Shown: piece by piece, positions 1 through 8,381 of the stretch
Layout of the letters: every line of letters begins with the position of its first letter
Numbering within the stretch: position 1 is the stretch's first letter
Assembly (NCBI GenBank): GCA_947495975.1
Contig: CANMBE010000003.1
Span: 62,001 to 126,000 of the forward strand
Direction of reading: 5' to 3'
DNA: 64,000 bases
Source of the DNA: Ignavibacteria bacterium
GTDB lineage: Bacteria; Bacteroidota; Ignavibacteria; Kapaibacteriales; Kapaibacteriaceae
Made by a program: the position numbers and the translations under genes
The notes under the pieces: model-generated
The model's database searches: none
The model's input: the letters and a program-made list of their open reading frames with translations, nothing else
What the model was told of the DNA's origin: nothing

Positions 1-30
1 ACGTCTCACCGTCGTAAACCTGGAGTTTTC

Positions 31-1803
31 ATGTTCGTCCGCATCGCTGTAGCGATTTGCCTTGTCTTTATGGCATCGGTCCCCGGTATTGCTCAGCTTT
101 CACTCATTACTTTCCTTCATAATAGTGCGGAACCAGAACTTCGTACAGCAGACTTGTATGTAACTCAAGTTGGTTCAACAACAAAGATTGAAGACATCAA
201 TTTTCAGAGTGCAGACAACTTGAACTCTGCTTTTATCTTCGGCGACATCGAGGTGACATTTGCTATAGCACCTAGCTCTAGTATTAACGCTGGTGAGGCA
301 ATCGTTGAATACACTTTTATGCCTGCTCCCGATAAGGGATACGTGGTGGTTCTCAATGGTGTAAAAACTCCAGCGTCGTACGTTGTGAATCCTAACGGAA
401 AAGATATCGGCCTATCACTCATTTCGTTCTTGGTAGACGCCGACGTTGCAGATCCGAATAAGTCAGGATTGTATTTCGTACATGGCTCAACTGATCTTGA
501 AGGGGGCGATATCTGGATTCGCGGAGCAACGAAAGCAGCTGTTGCTGGCATCCCTTATGGCGATCGTAGTCTTACTGCAACAATTGCAGATCGCAAGCAA
601 ACAACGATTGACTTTACAAAAACTGGCGACAAAACGAAGGTGATTGCATCCTTCGGTGTAGACTTTGCATCGCTTGGTAGTTCAATTGTGGTATGTGTAA
701 TTAGTGGATTTAAAACTCCAGAAGCAAATGCAGCAAGTACCGACACACTTGCTCTCTTAGCCATCCTCGAGGATGGCAGAGTTGTGAAGTCGCCATTAAT
801 TGCTGGCTCTCAAACAAGCCGCGTGCAGTTTGTGCACAACGCCGCAGATCCCGCGCTCACAACAATTGATGTGTGGGTAAACGGCGTAAAGACATACGAC
901 AACATTGGTTTCCGCAAGTCATTTGCGTTCTCGAGTATACCTGCGAACACGCCCGTTGTGATAGGCTTTGCACCTGCAACATCGTCTGCATATCGCGACA
1001 CCTTGGGAACGATTACACTCGATCCCTTGCGTCCGGGCCGTACATATTCCCTTATCGCTTCGGGCGTGCGAGACTCCTCAAAGTTTCGTCGCAATCCCAC
1101 TGGCGCACCAATCAATTTGAACATTGCCGTTCTCGAAGGCGCTCTTGAACAATCTTCTGAGACCGGAAAAACCGCTGTTCGTGTTGGACACTATTCCACT
1201 GACACACGAAATTTTACACTGTCGAGCAGAACGGCCATTTACGGCACGCAGCTTTCGTACGGAGTGGCGTCTGCGAGCTATAATTTTGTGGCGCCTGCAT
1301 TGGATACCGTCTGGGTTTTAGACTCAGGGTCCATAAGAACGAAAGGCTACGTCTGCGACTTTCGTGGAATGAACAAGGCATTCTTACTCCTCGCTTCCGG
1401 ATTTGATAGCCCCGATTCTAACATGACAGGGCCCGCGTTCAAGCTCATCCTGGTTGATGCAAGCGGCGCTGTAAATTCTAATCTGCAAGAAATCCTCCCC
1501 GGACCTGTTTCTGTTCAGGATGAATTTGGCATCGCAGCTACATGGTCGATTGGCCCAAATCCTCTGCGTGATGTCCTCAATGTTTCCATTCCAGCAGACA
1601 TTTTCCCAAACCAAGGGCTGATGAAAGCCGAATTGATCTCCATGACTGGCTTGGTTGTGGGAAGTGCAGATTTGACAAGCACCGGCTCCTCATATACAGC
1701 AGCTATTGCAGCTACAAGCCTTGCTAGTGGCACCTACCGCCTTCGTGTGGTGGCAAATAATGGTTCAATTCTTGGCTCTCAGGGGCTTGTGGTGACAAGA
1801 TGA
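31..1803 (+). CDS. DUF4397-repeat secreted protein with type IX-like C-terminal sorting domain
   Basis: Secreted or cell-surface protein of 590 aa; biochemical role unknown. Residues 1-21 form a signal peptide (hydrophobic run ending at GIAQ). Four related segments with an F/V-x-H-x-S/A pattern, near residues 25, 145, 265 and 382, look like DUF4397 repeats; the third (VQFVHNAADPALTTIDVWV) is the clearest. From about residue 505 the protein has a module typical of T9SS cargo (WSIGPNPLRDVLNVSI, then LASGTYRLRVV near the end). Established knowledge: such C-terminal domains direct export through the type IX system and surface attachment. CTGGAG lies about 6 nt before the ATG. The gene is followed after 31 nt by ffh on the same strand, which has its own promoter-like box. 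The domain family is fairly sure; the function is not. Confidence 0.85.
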   Translation: MFVRIAVAICLVFMASVPGIAQLSLITFLHNSAEPELRTADLYVTQVGSTTKIEDINFQSADNLNSAFIFGDIEVTFAIAPSSSINAGEAIVEYTFMPAPDKGYVVVLNGVKTPASYVVNPNGKDIGLSLISFLVDADVADPNKSGLYFVHGSTDLEGGDIWIRGATKAAVAGIPYGDRSLTATIADRKQTTIDFTKTGDKTKVIASFGVDFASLGSSIVVCVISGFKTPEANAASTDTLALLAILEDGRVVKSPLIAGSQTSRVQFVHNAADPALTTIDVWVNGVKTYDNIGFRKSFAFSSIPANTPVVIGFAPATSSAYRDTLGTITLDPLRPGRTYSLIASGVRDSSKFRRNPTGAPINLNIAVLEGALEQSSETGKTAVRVGHYSTDTRNFTLSSRTAIYGTQLSYGVASASYNFVAPALDTVWVLDSGSIRTKGYVCDFRGMNKAFLLLASGFDSPDSNMTGPAFKLILVDASGAVNSNLQEILPGPVSVQDEFGIAATWSIGPNPLRDVLNVSIPADIFPNQGLMKAELISMTGLVVGSADLTSTGSSYTAAIAATSLASGTYRLRVVANNGSILGSQGLVVTR

Positions 1804-1815
1804 TTCGTATATTTG
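1787..1815 (+). promoter_or_regulatory. Promoter of ffh, Bacteroidota type
   Basis: TATATTTG at 1808-1815 matches the TAnnTTTG -7 box of Bacteroidota sigma factors, and a TTG at 1787-1789 lies 18 nt upstream in the -33 position. The ffh ATG follows 19 nt after the box. The identical octamer precedes the SRP RNA gene. Confidence 0.5.
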
Positions 1816-1834
1816 CGGTTCTCCGGAAACTGCA

Positions 1835-3178
1835 ATGTTTGAATCACTCAGCGATAAACTAGACTACGCCCTCAAGGCCATTCGCGGTCAGAACAAACTG
1901 ACAGACGACAACGTGAATGAAGCCTTGGCCGAGGTGCGTCGTGCATTGCTTGATGCTGATGTGAACTTCAACGTCACAAAGAAGTTCATAGACGATGTAA
2001 AAGAGAAGTCTCTTGGTCTAGAGGTTAAAGGAAATCTCCTCCCTGGTCAGCTCATGATCAAGCTCATTCATGATGAGCTTGTAACGCTGATGGGTGCTTC
2101 TAAATCTGATCTTGTGATGTCTTCGCAAGCTCCAACGATCATCATGGTCGCTGGTCTTCAAGGTTCTGGCAAGACAACGTTCTGTGGCAAACTCGCAAAC
2201 AGTCTCATGAAGAAGGGCCGTCAGCCCCTTCTCGTAGCATGCGATATCTATCGTCCGGCAGCTATTGATCAACTACGAATGCTTGGGCAGTCGATTTCAT
2301 TGCCTGTCTTTTCAAAAGAGGATGCAACGCCAACGCAGATTGCTGCAGACGCGCTTGTCTACGCAAAGAAGTATGGCCGTGATGTTGTCATCGTAGATAC
2401 GGCAGGTCGTCTCACGATTGACGAAGAAATGATGCAAGAAGCAGCTGACCTAAAGTCGCTGCTCAAACCTCACGAGATTCTGTTTGTCTGTGATGCGATG
2501 ACTGGTCAAGACGCAGTGAACACTGCTCTTGCGTTTCACGAGCGTCTCGAGCTTACTGGCGTTGTTCTAACGAAGATTGACGGCGATACACGTGGCGGTG
2601 CAGCACTCTCGATTAGAGCAGTAGTAGGCAAGCCAATCAAGTTTGTTGGTACTGGCGAAAAGATTGACGCGCTCGAGCCGTTTTATCCTGAGCGTATCGC
2701 ATCTCGCATCCTTGGCATGGGAGACATTGTAACCCTTGTTGAAAAGGCTCAATCCCAGATCGATGACAAGGAAGCAGAACGCCTCGAAGAAAAACTCAAA
2801 AAGAATCAGTTCACGTTCGAAGACTTTCTCGATCAAATGAAGATCATTAAGAAGATGGGCTCGTTGCGCGATCTGTTGGGCATGATCCCAGGCGTAGACC
2901 GTGCTTTAAGAGACGTGCAGATTGATGACAAGGCGTTTGGTCGTGTGGAAGCAATCATACTTTCGATGACGATGGACGAACGTGGTAATCCACGTGTTCT
3001 TAACGGAAGTCGTCGCAAGCGTATTGCTGCCGGAAGTGGCACATCTATTCAAGACGTGAACCGACTAATCAAACAATTCGAAGACATGCAGAAGATGATG
3101 AAGAACATGACCAAGGGGAAAATGGCCAACATGATGGGCGGCCGTCAACAACAAGCTTCCCTCGGTACAAGACGATGA
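1835..3178 (+). CDS. ffh: Signal recognition particle GTPase Ffh
   Basis: SRP54-family GTPase (447 aa, normal length) that binds the SRP RNA and signal sequences of nascent membrane proteins and docks with FtsY. The N-terminal helical bundle starts at MFESLSDKLDYALKAIRG. The G domain carries the P-loop GLQGSGKTTFCGKLA (about residue 107), then DTAGR and TKIDGDTRGG. The methionine-rich M domain at the C-terminus includes GRRKRIAAGSGTSIQDVNRLIKQF followed by a Met/Lys-rich helix, the RNA- and signal-binding part. It lies 55 nt upstream of rpsP, a common ffh-rpsP arrangement, and its RNA partner is encoded at 50.7 kb. Identification is secure. Confidence 0.98.
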   Translation: MFESLSDKLDYALKAIRGQNKLTDDNVNEALAEVRRALLDADVNFNVTKKFIDDVKEKSLGLEVKGNLLPGQLMIKLIHDELVTLMGASKSDLVMSSQAPTIIMVAGLQGSGKTTFCGKLANSLMKKGRQPLLVACDIYRPAAIDQLRMLGQSISLPVFSKEDATPTQIAADALVYAKKYGRDVVIVDTAGRLTIDEEMMQEAADLKSLLKPHEILFVCDAMTGQDAVNTALAFHERLELTGVVLTKIDGDTRGGAALSIRAVVGKPIKFVGTGEKIDALEPFYPERIASRILGMGDIVTLVEKAQSQIDDKEAERLEEKLKKNQFTFEDFLDQMKIIKKMGSLRDLLGMIPGVDRALRDVQIDDKAFGRVEAIILSMTMDERGNPRVLNGSRRKRIAAGSGTSIQDVNRLIKQFEDMQKMMKNMTKGKMANMMGGRQQQASLGTRR

Positions 3179-3233
3179 CAATGACGAATTCAATTCCTTT
3201 TTTTTCATACCTAACGTCCCTTAAGGAGACAAC

Positions 3234-3764
3234 ATGGTAAAACTCCGCTTGCGTCGCCGCGGTCGTAAGAAGCATCCCTTCTATGACATCGTTGCGATCG
3301 ACGGACGCGCTCGTCGTGACGGCGCTTCGATCGAAAGGGTCGGCTATATCGACCCAATGACCAAACCGAAACACGTTGTTATTGACGTCTCACGAGCCAT
3401 CTATTGGCTCAGTGTAGGCGCCCAACCAACAGACATTGTTCACCAGATTCTCAGCCGCGAAGGAATTCTCTTGCGTCGTCACCTTGGATTTAAGGGCAAG
3501 ACAGACGAAGAGATCGATTCAGCAGTACTCCAGCATAAGGAAGTGTCTCAGGCACGTCACGACAGGCTTAAGCAGCGCCGTGCGGATCGCGACAAGGCTC
3601 GTGCAGAAGCAGCAAAGGCACCTGTTGTTGAAGAAGAAGCACCAGCACCTGTTGTTGCCGAAGAAGCACCAGCTCCTGTTGTTGTTGTTGTTGAAGAAGA
3701 AGCACCAGCTCCTGTTGTTGCCGAAGAACCTGCCGCTGATGCAGCTCCTGAAGAAGCTGAATAA
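3234..3764 (+). CDS. rpsP: 30S ribosomal protein S16 with long acidic tail
   Basis: Small-subunit ribosomal protein. The first ~85 residues are the conserved S16 fold (MVKLRLRRRGRKKHPFYDIV, then IERVGYIDP). Residues 86-125 form a basic/charged helix, and 126-176 form a low-complexity tail of Ala, Pro, Val and Glu built from imperfect repeats around EEAPAPVV. Total length is 176 aa against roughly 80-90 in E. coli; C-terminally extended S16 is known in Bacteroidota. An excellent Shine-Dalgarno (AAGGAG) stands about 7 nt before the ATG. It is downstream of ffh and followed by a strong hairpin terminator. rimM, trmD and rplS, which often follow, are absent here. Confidence 0.97.
   Translation: MVKLRLRRRGRKKHPFYDIVAIDGRARRDGASIERVGYIDPMTKPKHVVIDVSRAIYWLSVGAQPTDIVHQILSREGILLRRHLGFKGKTDEEIDSAVLQHKEVSQARHDRLKQRRADRDKARAEAAKAPVVEEEAPAPVVAEEAPAPVVVVVEEEAPAPVVAEEPAADAAPEEAE
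3618..3761 (+). repeat. Imperfect in-frame repeats coding for the S16 tail
   Basis: A unit of about 30-45 nt around GAAGAAGCACCAGCTCCTG followed by a run of GTT codons is repeated about three times. One copy has five GTT triplets in a row near 3679-3693, which could change in number by slippage without breaking the frame. Confidence 0.7.
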
Positions 3765-3786
3765 CATTGCTTAAGAAGTAGACGAC

Positions 3787-3825
3787 AAAAGCGCGTTCAT
3801 CGAAAGATGGACGCGCTTTTTCATT
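3787..3825 (+). terminator. Intrinsic terminator after rpsP
   Basis: A perfect 10-bp stem (AAAAGCGCGT at 3787-3796 with ACGCGCTTTT at 3811-3820) continues through TCATC/GATGG with one wobble pair to a GAAA tetraloop at 3802-3805. The stem ends in T residues. The A-tract on the other side makes it usable in both directions. Confidence 0.9.
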
Positions 3826-3873
3826 AAATGTAGCAGCGGCATCACACCTCCATTCCTGAATCTCATTATCACG

Positions 3874-3881
3874 TATTTTTG
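3874..3881 (+). promoter_or_regulatory. -7 box directly before the small membrane protein gene
   Basis: TATTTTTG matches TAnnTTTG and is separated from the ATG at 3885 by only three bases, which implies a leaderless or nearly leaderless transcript. No Shine-Dalgarno is present. No clear -33 element was seen. Confidence 0.5.
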
Positions 3882-3884
3882 AGA

Positions 3885-4310
3885 ATGCTTCACCCCTCAA
3901 TTGCAGAACGATATGTTCAACACCGCACCATATACACACGGCTGCTGCGGTTGTGCTTCAGCTTTGCTGGACTCTATTGGATAGCCATCTACATGCTCCC
4001 GCTGGAAAAGCATGCAACGCTGCGTGCGGGACAGTCCGTTATCTACTTCATCCTCATGACGCTTTGGGGACTCGACTACTTACGTGAACAACGAAGACTA
4101 GCAGTGATCATCAAAGCGGCAAACGTAAAAGAGATAAGCCCAATTGCTGTTGAGTACTCGGATGTGGTTGCGTACGACGCACTTTTCACAATGGTCGCCT
4201 TTCGAAGTGGATTCTGGGGTGTTTTTGTCCCGCTGCTATTCGGCGTCGGCCTAGCAACATCCATTGTCTTGATTGTTCTGCAATACGCTCGTCTGGTAGT
4301 ATCATTCTAG
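3885..4310 (+). CDS. Small membrane protein of unknown function
   Basis: I do not recognise a family. The 141-aa product has a basic N-terminus, two hydrophobic segments at about residues 22-40 and 47-65 (the first contains FSFAGLYWIAIYMLP), a polar middle of about 40 residues, and a final hydrophobic segment (VFVPLLFGVGLATSIVLIVLQYA) ending four residues from the C-terminus. It is probably an inner-membrane protein. The ATG at 3885 is preferred because an upstream in-frame TTG at 3879 lies inside the -7 box. It follows the rpsP terminator and precedes the FG-GAP gene by 17 nt, so those two may share a transcript. Confidence 0.65.
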   Translation: MLHPSIAERYVQHRTIYTRLLRLCFSFAGLYWIAIYMLPLEKHATLRAGQSVIYFILMTLWGLDYLREQRRLAVIIKAANVKEISPIAVEYSDVVAYDALFTMVAFRSGFWGVFVPLLFGVGLATSIVLIVLQYARLVVSF

Positions 4311-4327
4311 TTTGAAAGAGGGTAAAG

Positions 4328-7300
4328 ATGAAACATCGTTCGTTTGTGTTGTGTATTTGCTTAACAGTGCTGTTCCTCAACTCTACCATCGCATCAGCTC
4401 GTATAGATACTGTGGGACGAGACAACGGCTCTCCGGGCCCAACAAATCCTATCCGAAATCAATGGGAAGAATCGGTAATTCTTAGTCCGGGCAGACCATG
4501 CATCCTGAAGAAGATCCTCGTGTACTATGGAGCAGGCACCGGTACAGATGAGATACGCATCACAGGAGACGCTTCAGAAGGCACCATACCACCTTCACAA
4601 TTCTGTTTCTCGTATAACACGCTTGCAGTCTTGCCCGTGTCTGTTGTTGGCACCGGATGGATGGAGATCGATGTACGCGCTCATGGTATCATCATCGGTG
4701 GCTACGATCGAATCGTGGTACAACATCTCATGAGGACCGGTGGACCGGTATGGTCACAAGACAACAACAGTCAAACTGACATCACGTCCTTCGTCTATGA
4801 CCCCATCACTCCCAACCCGAATTTCTTTAATATCCCAGGCATCTACTATCGGTCTACGGGCGATTACATGGTCCGCCTCGTTGTAGAAAACGAATACGAT
4901 TTCCGTCCCGCCCCCGTGATCACCGATGTCTCAAAAGCTATGGGGCTTATCAATACCGACGGCTCGGCTATCGCTGCCGATCATGCCAGCATTGTTGATT
5001 GGGACAACGATGGATATGATGATGTGTGCATTGGATCTTTGTTCTTTCATAACGAACGGGGCGAACGCTTTGCGCGCGCGCCGCTCCCGATGCAAGGAGG
5101 CCCAACATCGTGGGCCGATGCCGACAACGATGGAGACATGGATTGCTTTGTTGCAGCCGGGAACACGAATGACAAGCTTTGGCGTAATGACGGCAACGGG
5201 ACATTTGTAGACGCTACTGCTACGTCGAGAATCACCAATGATGCACCCACCGTTACTGCACTGTGGTTTGACATGGATCATGATGGCGATCTCGATCTCT
5301 TCCTTGGCAACGGTCGCCGAGAAGTAAGCGGCCAGGAAACCTACTTTCAAGACAAGCTGTGGCGTAATGATGGTGGCATGGTCTTCGCGGACGTTACTAC
5401 TCCGTCGGGAATCGCTGCGGGAGAGCCAAGCCCCTTCTATGATACATGGGGCTCATCGTTGTGTGACTTCAATGACGACGGTTGGACGGACATCTTTGTA
5501 GCTACCTATCGCCTCGCACCGGACAGGCTCTATCGCAACAACAAGAACGGGACGTTCACCGAAGTCTCCCGGCAAACAGGCGCAATTGGGATACCGACAA
5601 CGCAGCCCGACTATTTTGGACATGGTATGGGAAGTGATTGGGCAGACATCGACAACGATGGCGACCTCGATTTGGCCGTTGGTAATCTTGGCCACCCAGA
5701 TTCACGTGCCCAATACTCTAACCCATCACTCATCCTCCGCAACACCGGTACGAACGCCAGTCCAACGTTTACACATTGGTATAGCACAGACGCACAAGGC
5801 ACCCTCCGATGGCATGGCGTAAAGTTCCGAGAGATGAATGCAGGAATGTGCTTTGGAGATCTAGATCTGGATGGAAGTGCGGATCTCTGGCACGGGCAGA
5901 TCTCGTATGAAGCCTTCGGTGCAGGCGCCACCCGCTATGCCCACCTATACTTTGGTTCACCCATACCAAGTACTTCCTATGTTGATCGTGCCTGGGAGAC
6001 TGGCCTTTTTATCCATGGCGCATGGACAGCTGTTCGCTTGGATGTTGACCGCGACGGAGATCTCGATCTTCTTTGTTCCAGTGGTACAGAGAATGTAAAG
6101 CTCTTCCGGAACGATGTACCGAAGTTGGGCAACGGCATTACGCTCCGCCTACACGACGTATCTGCCGGAGCTCATCACGATGCGTATGGTGCGCACGCGT
6201 TTGTCTATGCAGGGGGCAAGCAGTTCCACAGGTGGATGCCGGGCACCGTCTCTGGTGGACGGATGTCGCAGATGTCGCATGATCTGCATTTCGGCATCGG
6301 AAGAAGCACCGTTGATAGTGTTGTGGTGCGATGGCCCAATGGCAGCATCACGCGCTTTACCAATGCCACCGAAAACAACGCTTGGATTCTCTCAAGTAGC
6401 GGAGCCGCCGTACTTCTATCGCAAGGACGCGCATTGCAGATTTCCCCTGCAACAGGATCCATCAATCATGCATCACCTGTCACTATGCAGTGGGCCGGAC
6501 CTCGTGGTTCTCTATACGATGTCCGGATTGGTCGCACACCCAACATTGAGCAGCCTCTTCGCGATGTAATGGGTCACACTAGCGACACGCTCATGTTCAC
6601 CAACGGGACTCTCGGTGCCACCTATTTTTGGCAGGTCCGTCTCAGCGGACAGCAATGGTCGCCAGTCTGGAACTTCACCATTGGTGAACCAGCAGAGCTG
6701 CCCGTGCTTCTCGATGCGCCCTCAAACCAAGCCATCAACGTCTCAATGAACGTATCACTCGTTTGGCACAGAGCAGTATATCCGGGAACGCTCTCACTTC
6801 CAGTAACGTATACCGTTGAGCTTGCATCCGATCCCAACTTCACTGTGCTACTCCAACGCTTCACCGGTGTGAGTGAAAGCGAACCAACCGTCAGAGCCGC
6901 AGGCATAGGTGCTGCAAGCCTAGTGTATTGGCGTGTTCGTGCCGACAATCAATGGCAAAACGGAAACTGGTCAGAGGTTCGCCGGTTTACCACCTACAAT
7001 GCGCCCTCGCCCGTTACTCTTGTCTTTCCGGAAAACAATGCCACAAATGTTACTATGCGTCCACGTTTTTCATGGACGCGCATGCCCGAGGTTGACAAAG
7101 GCTACGAACTAGAAGTAGATACGTTGCCAACGTTTGCAACGGCCATCAAACGTAAGGCAGGCGATACCTCTTACACCATGAGCCCGCCTCTCAAGCCATC
7201 GAAGCAATACCACTGGCGTGTTCGTGGCGTCAATCTTGCAGGTCCAGGTGTAGACAGTGAGGTCTCCGTGTTTACAACAACAACAGCAACGTCCGTACAG

Positions 7301-7486
7301 GACTTCGTTTGGAACGATGATGCACTCGCGGAAACAATTGAGATCTACGATGTGCTCGGAAGGCAGATCGCCGCTGGGCCTATAACCCAACGCGACGTTT
7401 TACTTGGGCGCGCCACTGGGCTCGTCTTCTGTGTTGAACGCTCTCGGTGGGGCAGAGTCACTGCCGTAGCACGTGTAACCCTGTAA
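4328..7486 (+). CDS. Secreted FG-GAP/ASPIC protein with fibronectin-like modules
   Basis: Large surface protein (1052 aa). Signal peptide at 1-24. Residues ~195-610 contain many FG-GAP/VCBS repeats with calcium-loop motifs such as DADNDGDMD, DMDHDGDLD and DIDNDGDLD, predicted to form a beta-propeller. An ASPIC/UnbV domain follows (VVVRWPNGSITRF near residue 660). Three fibronectin-III-like modules occupy about 700-985, each with a W/Y-x-R-V-R motif. The C-terminus (EIYDVLGRQIAAG) resembles a short type IX sorting domain. This is the CRTAC1-like family seen in environmental Bacteroidota and Planctomycetota; the ligand is unknown. AGAGGGTAAAG precedes the ATG. Probably adhesive or scaffolding, with Ca2+ likely structural (inference). 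Confidence 0.88.
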   Translation: MKHRSFVLCICLTVLFLNSTIASARIDTVGRDNGSPGPTNPIRNQWEESVILSPGRPCILKKILVYYGAGTGTDEIRITGDASEGTIPPSQFCFSYNTLAVLPVSVVGTGWMEIDVRAHGIIIGGYDRIVVQHLMRTGGPVWSQDNNSQTDITSFVYDPITPNPNFFNIPGIYYRSTGDYMVRLVVENEYDFRPAPVITDVSKAMGLINTDGSAIAADHASIVDWDNDGYDDVCIGSLFFHNERGERFARAPLPMQGGPTSWADADNDGDMDCFVAAGNTNDKLWRNDGNGTFVDATATSRITNDAPTVTALWFDMDHDGDLDLFLGNGRREVSGQETYFQDKLWRNDGGMVFADVTTPSGIAAGEPSPFYDTWGSSLCDFNDDGWTDIFVATYRLAPDRLYRNNKNGTFTEVSRQTGAIGIPTTQPDYFGHGMGSDWADIDNDGDLDLAVGNLGHPDSRAQYSNPSLILRNTGTNASPTFTHWYSTDAQGTLRWHGVKFREMNAGMCFGDLDLDGSADLWHGQISYEAFGAGATRYAHLYFGSPIPSTSYVDRAWETGLFIHGAWTAVRLDVDRDGDLDLLCSSGTENVKLFRNDVPKLGNGITLRLHDVSAGAHHDAYGAHAFVYAGGKQFHRWMPGTVSGGRMSQMSHDLHFGIGRSTVDSVVVRWPNGSITRFTNATENNAWILSSSGAAVLLSQGRALQISPATGSINHASPVTMQWAGPRGSLYDVRIGRTPNIEQPLRDVMGHTSDTLMFTNGTLGATYFWQVRLSGQQWSPVWNFTIGEPAELPVLLDAPSNQAINVSMNVSLVWHRAVYPGTLSLPVTYTVELASDPNFTVLLQRFTGVSESEPTVRAAGIGAASLVYWRVRADNQWQNGNWSEVRRFTTYNAPSPVTLVFPENNATNVTMRPRFSWTRMPEVDKGYELEVDTLPTFATAIKRKAGDTSYTMSPPLKPSKQYHWRVRGVNLAGPGVDSEVSVFTTTTATSVQDFVWNDDALAETIEIYDVLGRQIAAGPITQRDVLLGRATGLVFCVERSRWGRVTAVARVTL

Positions 7487-7495
7487 CCATGTATG

Positions 7496-7527
7496 ACAGA
7501 GAGTGACGCCATGGCGTCACTCTCTGT
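7496..7527. terminator. Perfect 32-bp palindrome after the FG-GAP gene
   Basis: ACAGAGAGTGACGCCA at 7496-7511 is followed at once by its exact reverse complement to 7527. In RNA the stem could form about 14 pairs around a small loop. It lies 10 nt after a stop codon and 29 nt before the next likely start. No U-tract follows, so it is either a non-canonical bidirectional terminator or a protein-binding site. Confidence 0.55.
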
Positions 7528-7555
7528 ATCTCCGCATCTGCGTACATTCGTTTCC

Positions 7556-8381
7556 ATGTTCAATGCGATTTCAACAGTCCGCCATATCATTCGCCCAATA
7601 CTGCGGCGCGATGCGCCACAGTACGCATCTACCATCTCGCTGTTTGTCTGTATCGCCCTTGCCATAATTTCTCTCGTGATCGGGTTGTCTCAACGGTCAC
7701 TTATTGTACAAACAAGCTGTGATCATTTTTCAGAGTCCGCCTGAAAACCGAAACACGTTTCTTCTGCTTGCATGGAGCGCAATCTCCTTCTTTGTGATGC
7801 GCATCACTGGCCGACTGCTAGAGAAATATGCGAATCGATTTCACATGCCCATGCTTCGCTATGATGCAGAGCTGTGGCGTGTTGACTCGTGGATGGAGAT
7901 AGGGGTATTTGCCAGTCTCATTCTAAGCGGCTTGTTGCAATTCACTGGTCGTTTTGCCTATGCGGCCATATTCGACGGAGTTATTTCTATTGGGTTGCTA
8001 CTTGCCGCAATACAGGTACCCCTCAAACATGGCAAGGAAGCCTTCCGGCAATTGCTTGATCGCACTCTACCCGATGAAATGCAGTATGAGATCCTTGCTG
8101 TGATTGCTGAGAATCACGACCGCTTGTGTGAATTCAAAAGTGTACACACACGGCAGTCGGGCAAGGACATCTTCATTGAGATCGACCTCGTGATGCCCTT
8201 CGACTACACCCTAGAGCATTTGTATTTCTTAGAAGCCGATATACTCAAGGGGCTTCATGGGAAATTTCCTACTGCTATCCCACGCGTGTACGTAACACCG
8301 TGCGATCACCAATGCGAGCGTGCGGGTGAAACCACGTGTCCAGTAAAGATGTCCTTACAGCCCCCTACCTCCCTCTCTTAA
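7556..8381 (+). pseudogene. CDF-type cation efflux transporter, frameshifted
   Basis: Two overlapping reading frames make one protein of the cation diffusion facilitator superfamily (Zn/Fe/Mn efflux). The first frame, from ATG 7556, encodes a basic start and transmembrane helix 1 (ASTISLFVCIALAIISLVIG) and runs to a stop at 7742-7744. The second frame, open from about 7704 to 8381, encodes the remaining membrane helices and a cytoplasmic dimerisation-like domain (LPDEMQYEILAVIAEN onward). The frames join at the T5 run in CATTTTTCAG (about 7727-7731): one T fewer gives a continuous ORF through CDHFQSPPENRNTF. This is a sequencing indel, a real inactivating mutation or, less likely, slippage. 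The family call rests on overall layout and the C-terminal half; classical HxxxD ligands are not obvious. The 3' end overlaps the convergent OmpA gene by 17 nt. Confidence 0.6.

Noticed and set aside
7493-7555. ATG 7493 as start of the cation transporter
   Set aside because: It lies before and within the perfect palindrome; ATG 7556 leaves the palindrome intergenic and still includes helix 1.
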